Below, in pieces: positions 11,803-21,745 of a DNA stretch of 64,000 nucleotides. Source of the stretch: Balamuthia mandrillaris (Eukaryota > Discosea > Longamoebia > Balamuthiidae); NCBI GenBank assembly GCA_031835245.1, contig JAVKOQ010000084.1, forward strand, positions 130,816 through 194,815. Direction: 5' to 3'. The notes below the pieces were generated by a model. The model saw only the letters and a program-made list of their open reading frames with translations. It ran no database searches and was not told the DNA's origin. The translations under genes were made by a program, and so were the position numbers. Position 1 is the first letter of the stretch, and each line of letters starts with the position of its first letter.

Positions 11803-13260
11803 TTACAATCTACTTTCTTTTTTCTTTATCATTCTTTCTTCTTCTTCATCACCGTATGCAAAAGGACCTTGCTTACAAAGAAGTCGAACGAGGTACTCCA
11901 AATATCCATCCAAGTCCTTCCATTTGGTCGCACATCTCACCACATTCTTTGCTTCCTCCATCATTGCATCCTCTTCTTCTTTACAAACAACTTTGGTAAA
12001 GCCCATGTCATCAACATACAAACGAGAGTTTTCCATCTCCAGAAACGCCTCGCTAAAGCACAACAACACGGCGACCGTGTCGAACAAGATGGAGCTCTGT
12101 CGCAGAAACTCATCCTCTTCAAAGTGGTATCTCTTTCTTACGTGTTCGTTGTTGCTGTCTCTTAGCCAAACTTTATACTGTTCCAACAACAGCTGTAACA
12201 CTTGTTTGTTTCTGTCTCCTTCTCCTTCGTCTTCTTTTGTTAGTTGTTCGTTTGAACGATGAAGCAAAGATGAGAAGATGCGTTGGTATAGTTCTCCTTT
12301 CAAACGAACGTGAGAGCAAGTGTCTAACGGAGTGATGGTCATGCTTCTCCATCGATGATGATTGAAAACCTGTTTGCTCTCTTCCAACGCTTTGACGACG
12401 TTGTACTCTGGAAGCACGACGTCAGAGGTAGACGACGAAGAAGGAGACAATGAAGCAGATGAAGATGGAAAGAGATGGCCAAACATGCCGACAAAGTTGA
12501 TCCTTTCGCTCATGCGAGGATCACGGCGCAGTGCCTCGGCTATGTTGGTGCATGGTCCTATGCAGAGCAATGTTAGAGGTTCCTTGTTAGAGCATTCATG
12601 CTCTTTTACAATCTCCAGGAAGGCTTCGATCTAAGAAAGAAGTCAGAAAAGAGCAACAGGAAAGAAAGAAGAACGAAGAACGAAAAACGAAGAACGAAAG
12701 AAGAAGGACGGAAGAATAACGCAGAAGAAGGAGAGGAGGGAAGTTTAAATAAGAAGGAAAGAAGCCAGAAGAAGAAAAGGAAGGAGAAGACAAACGCCAT
12801 CATGATATAAAATTCCGCCATGAGCCACAAAGTCTCTTTCAAGGTCAAAGTCTTGCACAGCGGCTCGTATGCGTTCTCCTCTTTCATGCTGCTGAACATT
12901 GTCTGCTTTCTTTCCTTTTGTGCCACTAAGAAAAAAGCAACCAGAGGAAAAGACTGAGAGGAGAAGAAGCGAAAACGAACCGATGCCAATCGGAACATCA
13001 AGTCTGCCAGCACTCTTGAGCACTTGTGCAACGAGCTTTGCGCGGTACTCAGTGTTTCCAAACGTCGTCAAGATCAGTTTCAAATCGATCAACGGTAAAC
13101 GAGGAGAAGAAGCACCACGCGCGTTGACCGAATGCAACCGCGCTTCCGTCAAGTTGAGCAACATTATGAGAGCCCATGTGTCATCAATATCAGTGCCTAT
13201 ATCGGTGTCCAGTACAACGCTTATGGGCCATTCGTTTGGAAGCCGAACTGGAATGTTCAT
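11803..13260 (-). CDS. Inosine-uridine-type nucleoside hydrolase family protein, 3 exons
   Basis: The family hydrolyses the N-glycosidic bond of ribonucleosides for purine/pyrimidine salvage. Exons: 13260-12977, 12925-12796, 12630-11803. The first intron fits only with the donor after codon fragment TC at 12977, which preserves the frame (PIGIGS-GTKGKK). The N-terminus holds the diagnostic calcium-binding motif DTDIGTDIDD (in VVLDTDIGTDIDDTW). Later family blocks include LLCIGPCTNIAEAL and a probable C-terminal active-site loop around EYNVVKAL and PLDTCSHVRL. The C-terminal ~100 residues are less typical. ATG 13260 is chosen because the upstream open frame lacks another ATG. It converges with the CH-domain gene, 83 bases separating the stops. 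Confidence 0.82.
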
Positions 13261-13418
13261 CTTTCTCTTCTTTTTTCGGTTCAACAAGAGATCGTTTCTT
13301 ATTAATGGGCCAATCACTTTGATTTCTCTTTCAGGTTTATGATTTTCTATTGGATAGATCTTGGGTGAAATTACGTCACTTGGTCAGTAACGCTGCGTTC
13401 TTCCTATGCTATGTAAAG

Positions 13419-14866
13419 TTATTTGTTGTGTCGAACGAGAGTGGCAGCCAAGACGCCACCTATCGCCAACGAGTAGAGTGTAACAAGGATGAACCACACC
13501 AACACTTGCTTGACTCGGCCAGAGGAATAGAAGTAGAAGAGCAGGTGAAAGGAATTCATCATGATCCAGGTTAGAAAGGGCGCCAGCCAATAGATCTCAG
13601 CCAGGTCTTGGTCGTGGATGAGGAACAGCTTCAAGGCGAATGGAAAGAGGGCCACGAAGAAGCAGTGGTTGTGGTTCAGCCAGAAGGTGGTCGTGTCGTT
13701 GATGACAAGAGGAGTTGTTTTGGAAGAGGTGGCAGAAAGCTCATGATACTCGTCAAATCTGCTGTTGAGAAGAAAGTGATTGTGAAGCCACCATTGAAAG
13801 CCCAATACAACAAACGTGACAAAGTGTCCAACAAAACTCCTCCATTCACTTTGCACAAACTGTTTTCCAAACATTAACATAGAATAAGTAAAACAAACAA
13901 AAAGAAACTGAAAAACAACGACAGTAACAAACCTTATAAACATCCTCTTGTTGTTCAAAGCTCAACGGATAGGTAACGTCCACAATAAGCAATGTCATGG
14001 CAACCGCGTACACTCCATCGGTGAATGCCTCCATCCGTTCCTTGGGGTACCCCTCCAACTTGGTCTTCTTCGCCGCCCGCATAGCGCCGAACCGTCCCGA
14101 CAAGATCTGAAGCGCTTGCAACGTCATCACCAAGCCAAAGTAGGTAAACACCCCAAAGACGGGGCGAAGCACGGCCGCCAAGACCAGCACGAGGATGGTG
14201 GAGAGGCGGAGCAGCAACTCCACCACCATTTTTTGTCGACCCAACTCGTGCGCGACACGAGTGGTCACCATAGCAACCACTAACAAGAGAAGGTTGCTAA
14301 GCGACAGTGTCGACATGATTCCCGAATAGAAATAAATGGCCGTCGGCTCTTTGGTGGAGGCCAGGAGGCTCTGCGTGGCAAAGGAGGCCAGGCAAAGGAT
14401 GGAGAGATGCAGGAGGCCAAAGAGCACGACGAGGGGCTGCCTGCCGTCCAGCCAGTGGAAGCTCAGCCGGTTCTCCCGCATGATGCGGCCGATGACGGTG
14501 AAGCCCAGGAAGAGCGCCACCATGAGGATGATGAGCTGAAAGGCTTGCTCGCGGGGGCTGGGATAGAGCTCTTGGTGGACGCTCTTGACGTGGTCCATCA
14601 GCGGAAGCAAAGAGATCGTTGCGACGACTCCGCTCACAGCATCTTTTTTTCAAAAAATAAATAAATATCACAACAAAAAAAGATGAAGCGGAGAAAAAAT
14701 AAGTATTTTTGCCTGTCATAAGCTCGAGGCGAGACACCTCTTTTTCGGCGTAAAGTTCAGCATCCTCACGGTGAGAAAGGGCGCGTTCTTCCAAAGGCAG
14801 GGCAGGTTGTTGCCCCAACAGTAACGCTTCCTCCTCTTCCTCCTCCCTGCTCGTGTTGATCTTCAT
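13419..14866 (-). CDS. TMEM175-like (DUF1211) potassium-channel family protein, 3 exons
   Basis: TMEM175 proteins are K+/H+-permeable channels of lysosomes/endosomes; each repeat begins with an R-x3-F-S-D motif. Exons: 14866-14713, 14642-13933, 13859-13419, giving 434 residues. The first repeat reads SRLELMTDAVSGVVATI across intron 1 and the second RMEAFTDGVYAVAMTLLIVDV, so both FSD motifs are present as MTD and FTD. About twelve hydrophobic segments follow, consistent with the eukaryotic two-repeat architecture. Intron 1 only keeps the frame if the donor is GC (ACAG|GCAAAA) with a normal AG acceptor. The N-terminus is acidic with a di-leucine-like EEALLLGQQP stretch, which could serve lysosomal sorting (inference). 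Confidence 0.85.
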
Positions 14867-15013
14867 GGCGTGCAGCTACTTTTAATTAACAAGCCACCAA
14901 TCAAAAATCAAAAAATCCCCCGAACGGTCGACAAAAACAGTTTCATTCGCCGTTTTCATCCATTTTTGGATAAAACCAACGGATTACACAAAAAAAAGTA
15001 GCAGAAAGCAAGA
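14867..15013. promoter_or_regulatory. Short divergent promoter between TMEM175-like and SAP-domain genes
   Basis: 147 bases separate two divergent ATGs. It contains GGTCGACAAAAA (TCGACA at 14928-14933), a hexamer seen in four other divergent promoters of the window. Regulatory role is inferred from position. Confidence 0.45.
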
Positions 15014-15632
15014 ATGCAGCCAGCAGCAGTAACACGACACTACACCAATGTGTGGGGGGTGTATGAGATGGGCAGCAGGGGCAAGGCGAAGGTCCTGCGC
15101 AGGCTGAAGAGCATGCAGGAAGCCAACGAGGCTGCCAGGGAGGAGTTCAGCCTGCTGCCCCCAAGAAGGCATGGACGAGGAGGACGAGATCGATGAGCCA
15201 GACAGGCCCTACTACAAGTTTGCCTGCCTGGGCTACGGCGCCTCCTGCATCACCATCTTCGTGGAGGAATTGCGGCTGGACGAGCTGACGGTGGAGGACC
15301 TCAAGGAGATGTGCAGGGACCATGGCTTGTCCCCCAGTGGCACCAAAGCGGTTCTCACCGATAGGTGCAGAGCCATTGTGGAGCAGAATAAGAAGCAAGA
15401 GGAAAACCAGAAGAAAGAAACTGAGGGCGAGGAGGAGGAAGAGAAAAAGGAAGAAGAGGAGGAGGAGGAAGAAAAAAAAGAGCAGAAAGGGACGAAAGGA
15501 GAAGACGAAGCCAACAAGGAAGCTTTTACAACGCTTGGGGTTAGGAAGGCAGAGGACAAGAAGGATAGCAAGGAGGAGGAAGAGGAGAGCAAGAAACAAG
15601 AACCAGCGCAGAAAAAGGCGCGAAACCAGTGA
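15014..15632 (+). CDS. SAP-domain nuclear protein (apparent one-base indel in a C run)
   Basis: SAP domains bind A/T-rich or scaffold-attachment DNA and occur in RNA-processing and chromatin proteins. From ATG 15014 the frame reads MQPAAVTRHYTNVWGVYEMG and continues to EEFSLLPP. After the five-C run at 15158-15162 the convincing frame changes by one base to EGMDEEDEIDEPDRPYYKF. Reading four Cs instead of five gives a smooth join (SLLPQEGMDEEDE). The second frame contains the SAP signature LDELTVEDLKEMCRDHGLSP with GTKAVLTDRCR, then a Glu/Lys-rich tail ending in a basic PAQKKARNQ, a possible nuclear signal. Either a homopolymer sequencing error, a true frameshift, or translation from the internal ATG at 15171 is possible. 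Confidence 0.7.
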
Positions 15633-16092
15633 GAGCATCATAACGACACCTTGCATTTGTTGCTTGCACTCACTCCAGTGGAGCTTTCACACGCAAAGAA
15701 AAGTGAAAAAGCGTGCTTCTTTTAAAATACAGAAGAAGACGAAAGCAGAAAGAGGCAAATAAAAAAAGAGCTCTTGGCGTTTGTTGTGCCGCTAAGATAT
15801 CTTTCGAAGACAAGCCATGTTCTTTGCAGCAGCTGCGGTTTGTTCCGTCACTTGCTTAAGAACCAACTTTCTTTGGAGGCAAAGTCGAAACTAAAGTTGT
15901 TCTTTTGTTCTGCTTCTAACCTTCTGTTTCGCTCTTGCTCTCTCTCTCTCTCCCTCTCTCTCTCGCGTTTCTCACCCTCGTAAGACTAACTCATGAGCAC
16001 ACCTTCCTTTTGTTTTGCATTCTCTTTGGTTGCTATTCTTGCCATAGGGCTTGAAAAAAGCAAGAAGAATGGAGAAAGCTATAGCATCTTAC
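15633..16092. other. Convergent 3' spacer between SAP gene and P450 gene A
   Basis: The two flanking genes end here in opposite directions. I see a CT run near 15936-15964 and no supported gene or RNA. Confidence 0.45.
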
Positions 16093-18106
16093 TTACAACA
16101 TATTTACAACGACGCCCGACTTGTATTTTAGCGAAAGGCCTCCTCGAACCATGCTCAAGTCTTGTCCAGGAACGAGCTCCCAAACCACCTTTTCTCTCAT
16201 TAACACAGCCAACAAGGTCACCACCTCCATTATTGCAAACTATGGAATGGCAAAGCAGAAGAGCAAGGTGAATGTTAATATAGGCAACCCTCTTCCTCGA
16301 ACCAAGACGCTAAGCGAACAACCTTCATTCCTATACAGCTGCGAATGCCCGATGCAAAGCTGAAGAAGCAGGACCGGTCGTCGTCCTTATACCTTGAAGA
16401 ATAAGCTTCGGCCTCTCTGTCAAACCGATCCGGGTCAAACACCTTTCCTCATTCGTTTTCACATTAGATGCGAAGAGTAGAACAAAACGTTGGAATGAAT
16501 ATAACATACGTGAGGATCGGTGAAAGCTTGGTGATGAACGCCTTGAAAGCTGACCACGATGATGTCCCCTGTGGGGATGGTGTGAGGCCCCAGAGTGATG
16601 GGCTGCAGCACTTCCCTGGCACTGGCCAGCACCGGAGGAACGTAACGCAGCAACTCTGTGACCACTGCCGTGCAGTAAGATAAACTTTGAACCTGTTGTT
16701 GACATGTGTTAAGACGAATAACAAGAACAAAACGAAGAGGGTGAGCAGGAGAATTACACGTTCGTAGGTGAGATCTTCTCCTGAGGGAGCCTTTTGCTGT
16801 ATCTCTTGTTGGGCTTTGCGGACCACTTCCGGATGTTGCGGAAGAACCTTCATCAAAGAACATAAAGTACTCAACACTACAAACACGAAACAAGGATGTT
16901 ACCATTTAGTTTGCTGGCTTTTGTTTGGTTCCACCAGAACAAACCTGTTTCATGACCCGCAAGCAGAAAGAGAAGGAGGTTATCGATGATGGTATCCTCG
17001 TCGAGAACAACGTCATCTCCTCCCTCTTCACCGCAAGGTTTCATCTCAGCTGCCACCCGAAGCAACATAGAAACCACTGTTTCTTTCTGTTGGTTCTCTG
17101 AGGGATTGTTTTGCTCCTATGTTGCATTGTTGTTGTGAACCCTAAAAGAAAGGAAGAGAACAACAAGAAGGTAGTATATACCCGTTGCGCTTGGTGCAGC
17201 AAAGCTTTCACGCTTTGTTGCAGCTTCTTTCTGGCAGCTAGAGACCGCATAAAGGTTGACCCTGCTATCCTTAGAGGAAGGCTGGAGAACGCCTGTATCC
17301 ATTCCTCGTATACCTTTACTTGTTCGGTGTTCATTGCTGTTTCTTTGTCGATCATACTGTGGAGGAAGCACGTTTAAGCAGCTTATGGAAACCAAGGAGG
17401 AGGGATATGAAGAAATAAGAAGACAAATGGAAGAGGTACCATCCATAAACGATCTCGTAAGCCAGCGCTCGTAACAACGGAAGCATGGTGAGAGGTCCCT
17501 GAGTCGCTTTCCACTCCCGCACATGCTTCTCCGCAAAGTACTTCATCGTATCAAAGTAGTTTTTCATGGCATTCGTTGAAAACAGTGTAAACAACGACTT
17601 GCGAAGGACTTTGTGAAGTGGACCAACTACTGCAGTGATGGCATTTCCTTCCAGCTCAAAGATATGGGGAGGGACCCATCCTTGCACCTTTAATTGTACC
17701 TTTAACGTTATTTCAAACAAAAACCGACAGGAAGGAACGCACTTGTTTGCCGTCGGCAGCAAAGACACGTTTAACGTCTTCGGGCTCACAGGTCACGAAC
17801 AGCTCTCCGCAAATAAGCAAAAACAGAAAAGTAAAAAACAGGAGCTTATGCATGAAGGGCTCGAGTAGTTAAAGACCTTCCAGATAAACATAAACGAGTT
17901 CTAGTCCCGTATAGGCCGAAACGAGAAGTCCACATCTTCTCCGGATCGCTCGTCACCATCAAAGGAATGACCTCTCCGACAATGGGCCAGCTCCAATGGG
18001 GCAACGGCCGGGCATCCAATCTTCTCCTACACCATTGCAACGCCCCAAAGATGAAGTAGGCAGTCACGGAAGCGCCAACCAATGCCAGTGCCATAGTCCA
18101 TCCCAT
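16093..18106 (-). CDS. Cytochrome P450, gene A of a three-gene cluster
   Basis: Haem monooxygenase anchored in the ER membrane. It starts MGWTMALALVGASVTAYFIF (membrane anchor), then the Pro-rich hinge LPHWSWPIVGE. Exons downstream encode LEGNAITAVVGPLHKVLRKSLF, the I-helix LLLFLLAGHET (A/G-G-x-E-T oxygen-binding), the K-helix VVTELLRYVPP (ExxR is ELLR), the PERF-like VFDPDRF, and the haem loop FASGIRSCIG (F-x-x-G-x-R-x-C-x-G). The last exon ends LKYKSGVVVNML. The arrangement of a single short I-helix GHET and the FDPDRF block is CYP26/CYP120/CYP85-clan-like; subfamily and substrate are unknown. It is the most divergent of the trio. Its last exon lacks the intron that genes B and C have after the VPGQDL motif. 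About nine exons; boundaries between motifs are approximate. Confidence 0.88.
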
Positions 18107-18368
18107 TTCCGTGTAAGGTTGCTTTTGTTCTGCGATGAAAGTGATGCGGCATATCGAACTAGTGAAGCATAAGAATGAAAAGGTGATGGAACACGCTTAG
18201 CCTGAAAGTTGACAGCTTTTCATTCCCGAAACGAAGTATGAGCGTATCATCGGGGCAAGGCGGTGGTAACCGCTGAAAGGCGTACTTTCCTTTTTACTTT
18301 TTCCCTCTTGCTCTTGAGTGGTATTAAAAACAGTCCTGGCCATATCTCCTCCACCAATCCTGCAAACA

Positions 18369-18817
18369 ATGAGGGCTTTCCGTTCTTTGAAGAAATTACA
18401 CCCGAAAGATGATGAGTCCTCCTTTTACGTGGTTCGGCCGGATACCAAGAACCCCCACATCGTGCCTCCCCCGAACAATCCTTTTCTCCACATCAGCCCA
18501 AAGCCATTCGCCGCCGCCAACATCTCCTTTCCCGAAACGGCACTGCTTCCGATTTGTCGATTTTACGGCCCGATGATGACGTAAGCTTGGTTTCTTGCCT
18601 CTGCTGATATCAAGGGGAGTGTGCAGTTTTAAGTACGCAGCCACGTCAGCTCTCTTTTTGTGTACAATTCACCAGCAAAGATAGCGATGAGGCAACGAAC
18701 AGAGCAAACGCAACGGTGACAGCAAGGACGGTGTCGCCAGGGGCGGCAAAGCTGAAAGAGAAGATTGTGACGACCAGCCGAGCGATGGCAACTTTGATGT
18801 TACGCATCAGTCTGTGA
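18369..18817 (+). CDS. Possible small two-exon gene, unknown function
   Basis: Exon 1 from ATG 18369 encodes MRAFRSLKKLHPKDDESSFY and continues through a Pro-rich segment (NPHIVPPPNNPFLHISPKPF) to a textbook donor GTAAGC at 18581. The pyrimidine-rich stretch ending CAATTCACCAG gives an acceptor at 18675; joining there yields a 117-residue protein ending RAMATLMLRISL. A different acceptor at 18704 would open another long frame reaching the stop near 18951. I do not recognise the protein. The high quality of exon 1 and its donor is the main support; the rest is uncertain, and it might be a degraded gene. Confidence 0.35.
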
Positions 18818-18968
18818 TGACAGCAAAGTCCACAACGGAGACGGCGATGCTGCAGCAAAGCAGGGAATGTGCCGATAAAGGGAGCGCTTCGGAGACGCTG
18901 CAAGGAACAACTAGTGCCTCGAGGCAACGATCAGTTCGTTTCAGTCCCAATTAAAATATTATCATTAC

Positions 18969-18993
18969 ATTCCTAGAAATGGTTTCTAGGAAT
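18969..18993. repeat. Perfect 11-bp hairpin
   Basis: ATTCCTAGAAA and TTTCTAGGAAT are perfect inverted repeats with a 3-base TGG loop. It sits in gene-poor DNA after the possible small gene. Function unknown; a transcript 3'-end structure or a transposon scar are both possible. Confidence 0.6.
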
Positions 18994-19158
18994 CCATCTT
19001 ACGCAATAGCATCTTGAAGCGACTGGGCCGCAACGGTCTGTCATTTTCAACCTCGAAATCCTCACGCTTACAATTTTTCCATAATAGCTCCGATTATCCC
19101 TTATACATTAATTTGTTGTTTTTGGAGTTGTTCTAAAAAGATAAAGTGATACTTATAG

Positions 19159-19359
19159 GTAACGCTGCACCTCAGGTGGCCAGATAACGTTCGTATCGCT
19201 GTTGAAAAAAAAAGACTGTTGCGGCCCATGTCGGATGTATCCGTTTGTCAACTGGATTCAGAAGCCAATCTACCACGTAACAGAGCCAATAAAGGCACGC
19301 AAATGAACGGGTTACCCCATGAAACAACGTTATTGGGCCAGCTGAGGTGCAGCAGTTAC
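19159..19359. mobile_element. MITE-like element with ~33-bp imperfect terminal inverted repeats
   Basis: The left arm (19159-19191, GTAACGCTGCACCTCAGGTG onward) is the reverse complement, with a few mismatches and one-base gaps, of the right arm (19326-19359). The enclosed ~130 bases have no coding capacity. Total length ~200 bp fits a non-autonomous DNA transposon. I cannot identify a clean target-site duplication, so the superfamily is not assigned; an inverted-repeat non-coding RNA is an alternative. Confidence 0.55.
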
Positions 19360-19484
19360 ACCCACGCATGAAAAAAATGTTCTTTCAAACAACGAAACAT
19401 TCAGCAAAGAAGCAATTGAACATTGCGACACGAAGCCTCTGACTAGGTTCCTTGGTGTACTCCAACAACAAACAACAATTGACA

Positions 19485-21295
19485 ATGGCTTCCGCTTGGG
19501 TGTTCATTGCAACGCTTGGCTTATTGCTTTTTCCTGTTCTCATCTCGGCCGTAAGACAAGGTAGTTTGAATTCAACCCTTGTTCTCGTTACATTCCTTCT
19601 CATTTTTGATGGTTTCGAATAGCGCCTGCACCGCTCCACAGAGGAGAGAAGCCTGTTCCAAACTCCTACGTCATCAAAATGAAAAGCGACGTGGACTCTT
19701 CTAAGGGTTTGTATTTTTTTTATTTTTTTTTTGGGTGAGGTGTAAATTGTATATTGAGTTTCTTGGGGTGTGCGTCTTTTCTTTTTGAATGCAGCCACAG
19801 ACTATTTGTTCCGGGTGGCAACCAGACTGAATGCAACGAGGGAGGCCCGTGCTGTTGAACGTTCTGATTCCGCTCCAGACCTTCTTGACCTTGTTAGGCA
19901 TGTTTACTCGCTTGACGCATTCCAGGGCTTTTCCGCCAAGCTCTCACAAGGGTAAAGTTTAGTTTGTTTTTGTTGCTGATGTTCCCCTCAACGTTCTCAT
20001 TTTTCTTGTTTTTTTTGACAGAGAACTGGAGAAGATCATGCGTGATGATGAGGTGGAATATATTGAAGAAGACCAATTCTACGAGTATCAAGCCTGTGTT
20101 GCTCCTAGCGCTAATGGCCATCATGTACGTCTGCCTTTTTCTTTTCTCTTTTTCCTCTTTATCTCACGTTATCGTTATAGAATCTGGATAGGTTGGACAA
20201 CTCTCCTCCAAACTGGGATGGGGTGTATCGCCACGAGGCCAAGGAGGGTGACGGTGTTGTTGTCTACGTTCTTGATAGGTAAGTGGATTCTTTTCACATT
20301 GTCGCAAACTTGGCAGACCTTCCGTTCCCTGCCAATGGCCTTTTCTCACCCTTTTTCGTTTGCACCGGCCAGTGGAATAAGAACAAGCCATCACGAGTTT
20401 GGTCCCCCTCCCAACTGGCGTGCAGCCTTTGGAGCAAATATCGTTGAGGATGGCTACAACAGTGATTGCCATGGGCACGGGACTCACGTTGCTGGTTTGC
20501 TCTCCTCCAAATCCGTTCCGTTTCAGAATATAATGAAAGTAATCACCACCAGGAACCATTGCTGGCTATTGGCATGGGGTGGCCAAGAAGGCAAGAGTTG
20601 TGGCTGTGAAGATTGGCAGCCCAGTGTATGATTGTTCTTCGGGCCCGACCCTCTCCAATATCATAAACGGAATCTGCTGGGCAACCAATGATCATAGAAT
20701 CAAGGGGCTTGAACGTTCTGTCGCCAACCTGTCCAGTGGCGGACCACCTTCGGCAACGATGTGTACTGCAATTCAAGCCAGCCACGATGCTGGAATTGTG
20801 TGGGTTGTTGCAGCTGGCAATGATAATTCGCCTGTCTCTTCTGGTTCGCCCTACGACTGTGCAGCTCCTATTGTCGTTGGAAATGCTTTTTATGATCCCA
20901 CAACTCAACAGGACTTTAGGGCTTCAACCTCCAACTACGGGAGTAATGTGCACCTTTTTGCTCCAGGAGAACAAATCAACAGCTCTGCCATCACTAGTGA
21001 CACTGCGGTGAGAAGTTTTACACTCTAAACCTTCTAAAAAGAAAACAAACTAACCTTTCTCAAATTCAATCGGGCACAGTGGGTGGTATACAGCGGTACA
21101 AGCATGGCTTCTCCTCACGTGGCTGGCGTTGTTGCCCTCGTGAGAGCAGCGAACAATTGGGCTTCAACCCACGCACGTGATGCTGTGAAGAATATGTATG
21201 TTAGCGCAGACCCTGTTCAGTTGAACTGTGGCTTGGCTTTGGATCCGTTTTCCTGTCTGAGTACTCCACCAAGACACATTTTCTTCCAGTGTTGA
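19485..21295 (+). CDS. Secreted subtilisin-like serine protease (S8, proteinase K type), 8 exons
   Basis: Exons: 19485-19560, 19623-19706, 19795-19951, 20022-20124, 20181-20278, 20373-20494, 20553-21007 and 21080-21295, closing at 436 residues. A signal peptide (MASAWVFIATLGLLLFPVLI) precedes an inhibitor-I9 propeptide (PVPNSYVIKMK, then FQGFSAKLSQGELEKIMRDD). The catalytic triad is complete: Asp in VVVYVLDSGI, His in DCHGHGTHVAG, Ser in YSGTSMASPHVAG; the oxyanion Asn is in WVVAAGNDN. The family is extracellular or vacuolar and, in free-living protists, is used for feeding and encystation (known for the family; role here inferred). First exon donor is chosen at 19561 because the alternative GT at 19551 breaks the propeptide frame. 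Confidence 0.92.
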
Positions 21296-21622
21296 GGGTG
21301 TCGCACGTGTATTTTGTATTTCTTTTGTAAAATTAAAATAAAATCTCACCACATGAGGGAAGACCGAAGGGAGAGAAGCCCTGTTCCATTTCTTCACCTC
21401 GCATAAGAGGTCGAAGGGAAACGATAGTATCGATATTCGTTTGGAGAGGTTGATTGATTGCGAACGGTGCAGAAGGAATGTGGAGTGATCAGGCTTTGAG
21501 AAGTTTCATGCATAAGATGCACTTGACAAGCTTAACGTGAGCTTCCGTTGCACCGTTCGCTCTTGAGGGAAACTCGACCATCACGGAGAGAGCGAAAATG
21601 GTCTTCCTTTGCATCCAGGTAT

Positions 21623-21661
<39 letters not shown>

Positions 21662-21745
21662 AAAGTTATTGTTAGTAAGCGGCCACATCAGCTCTGTTTT
21701 TGAATATACAATTCTCCATGACAAACTGTTTCGTGTCTCCTTTGT
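21296..21745. other. Convergent 3' spacer between protease gene and P450 gene B
   Basis: It holds a CT microsatellite (21624-21659) and an inverted repeat: GCGAACGGTGCA at 21460-21471 and its exact complement at 21549-21560. A ~45-base stretch near 21676-21722 resembles 18634-18678 (see findings). No gene seen. Confidence 0.5.

Noticed and set aside
18646-18927. Hydrophobic minus-strand frame of 93 residues
   Set aside because: It is the antisense of hydrophilic frames in the possible small gene region and has no start context or family motif.
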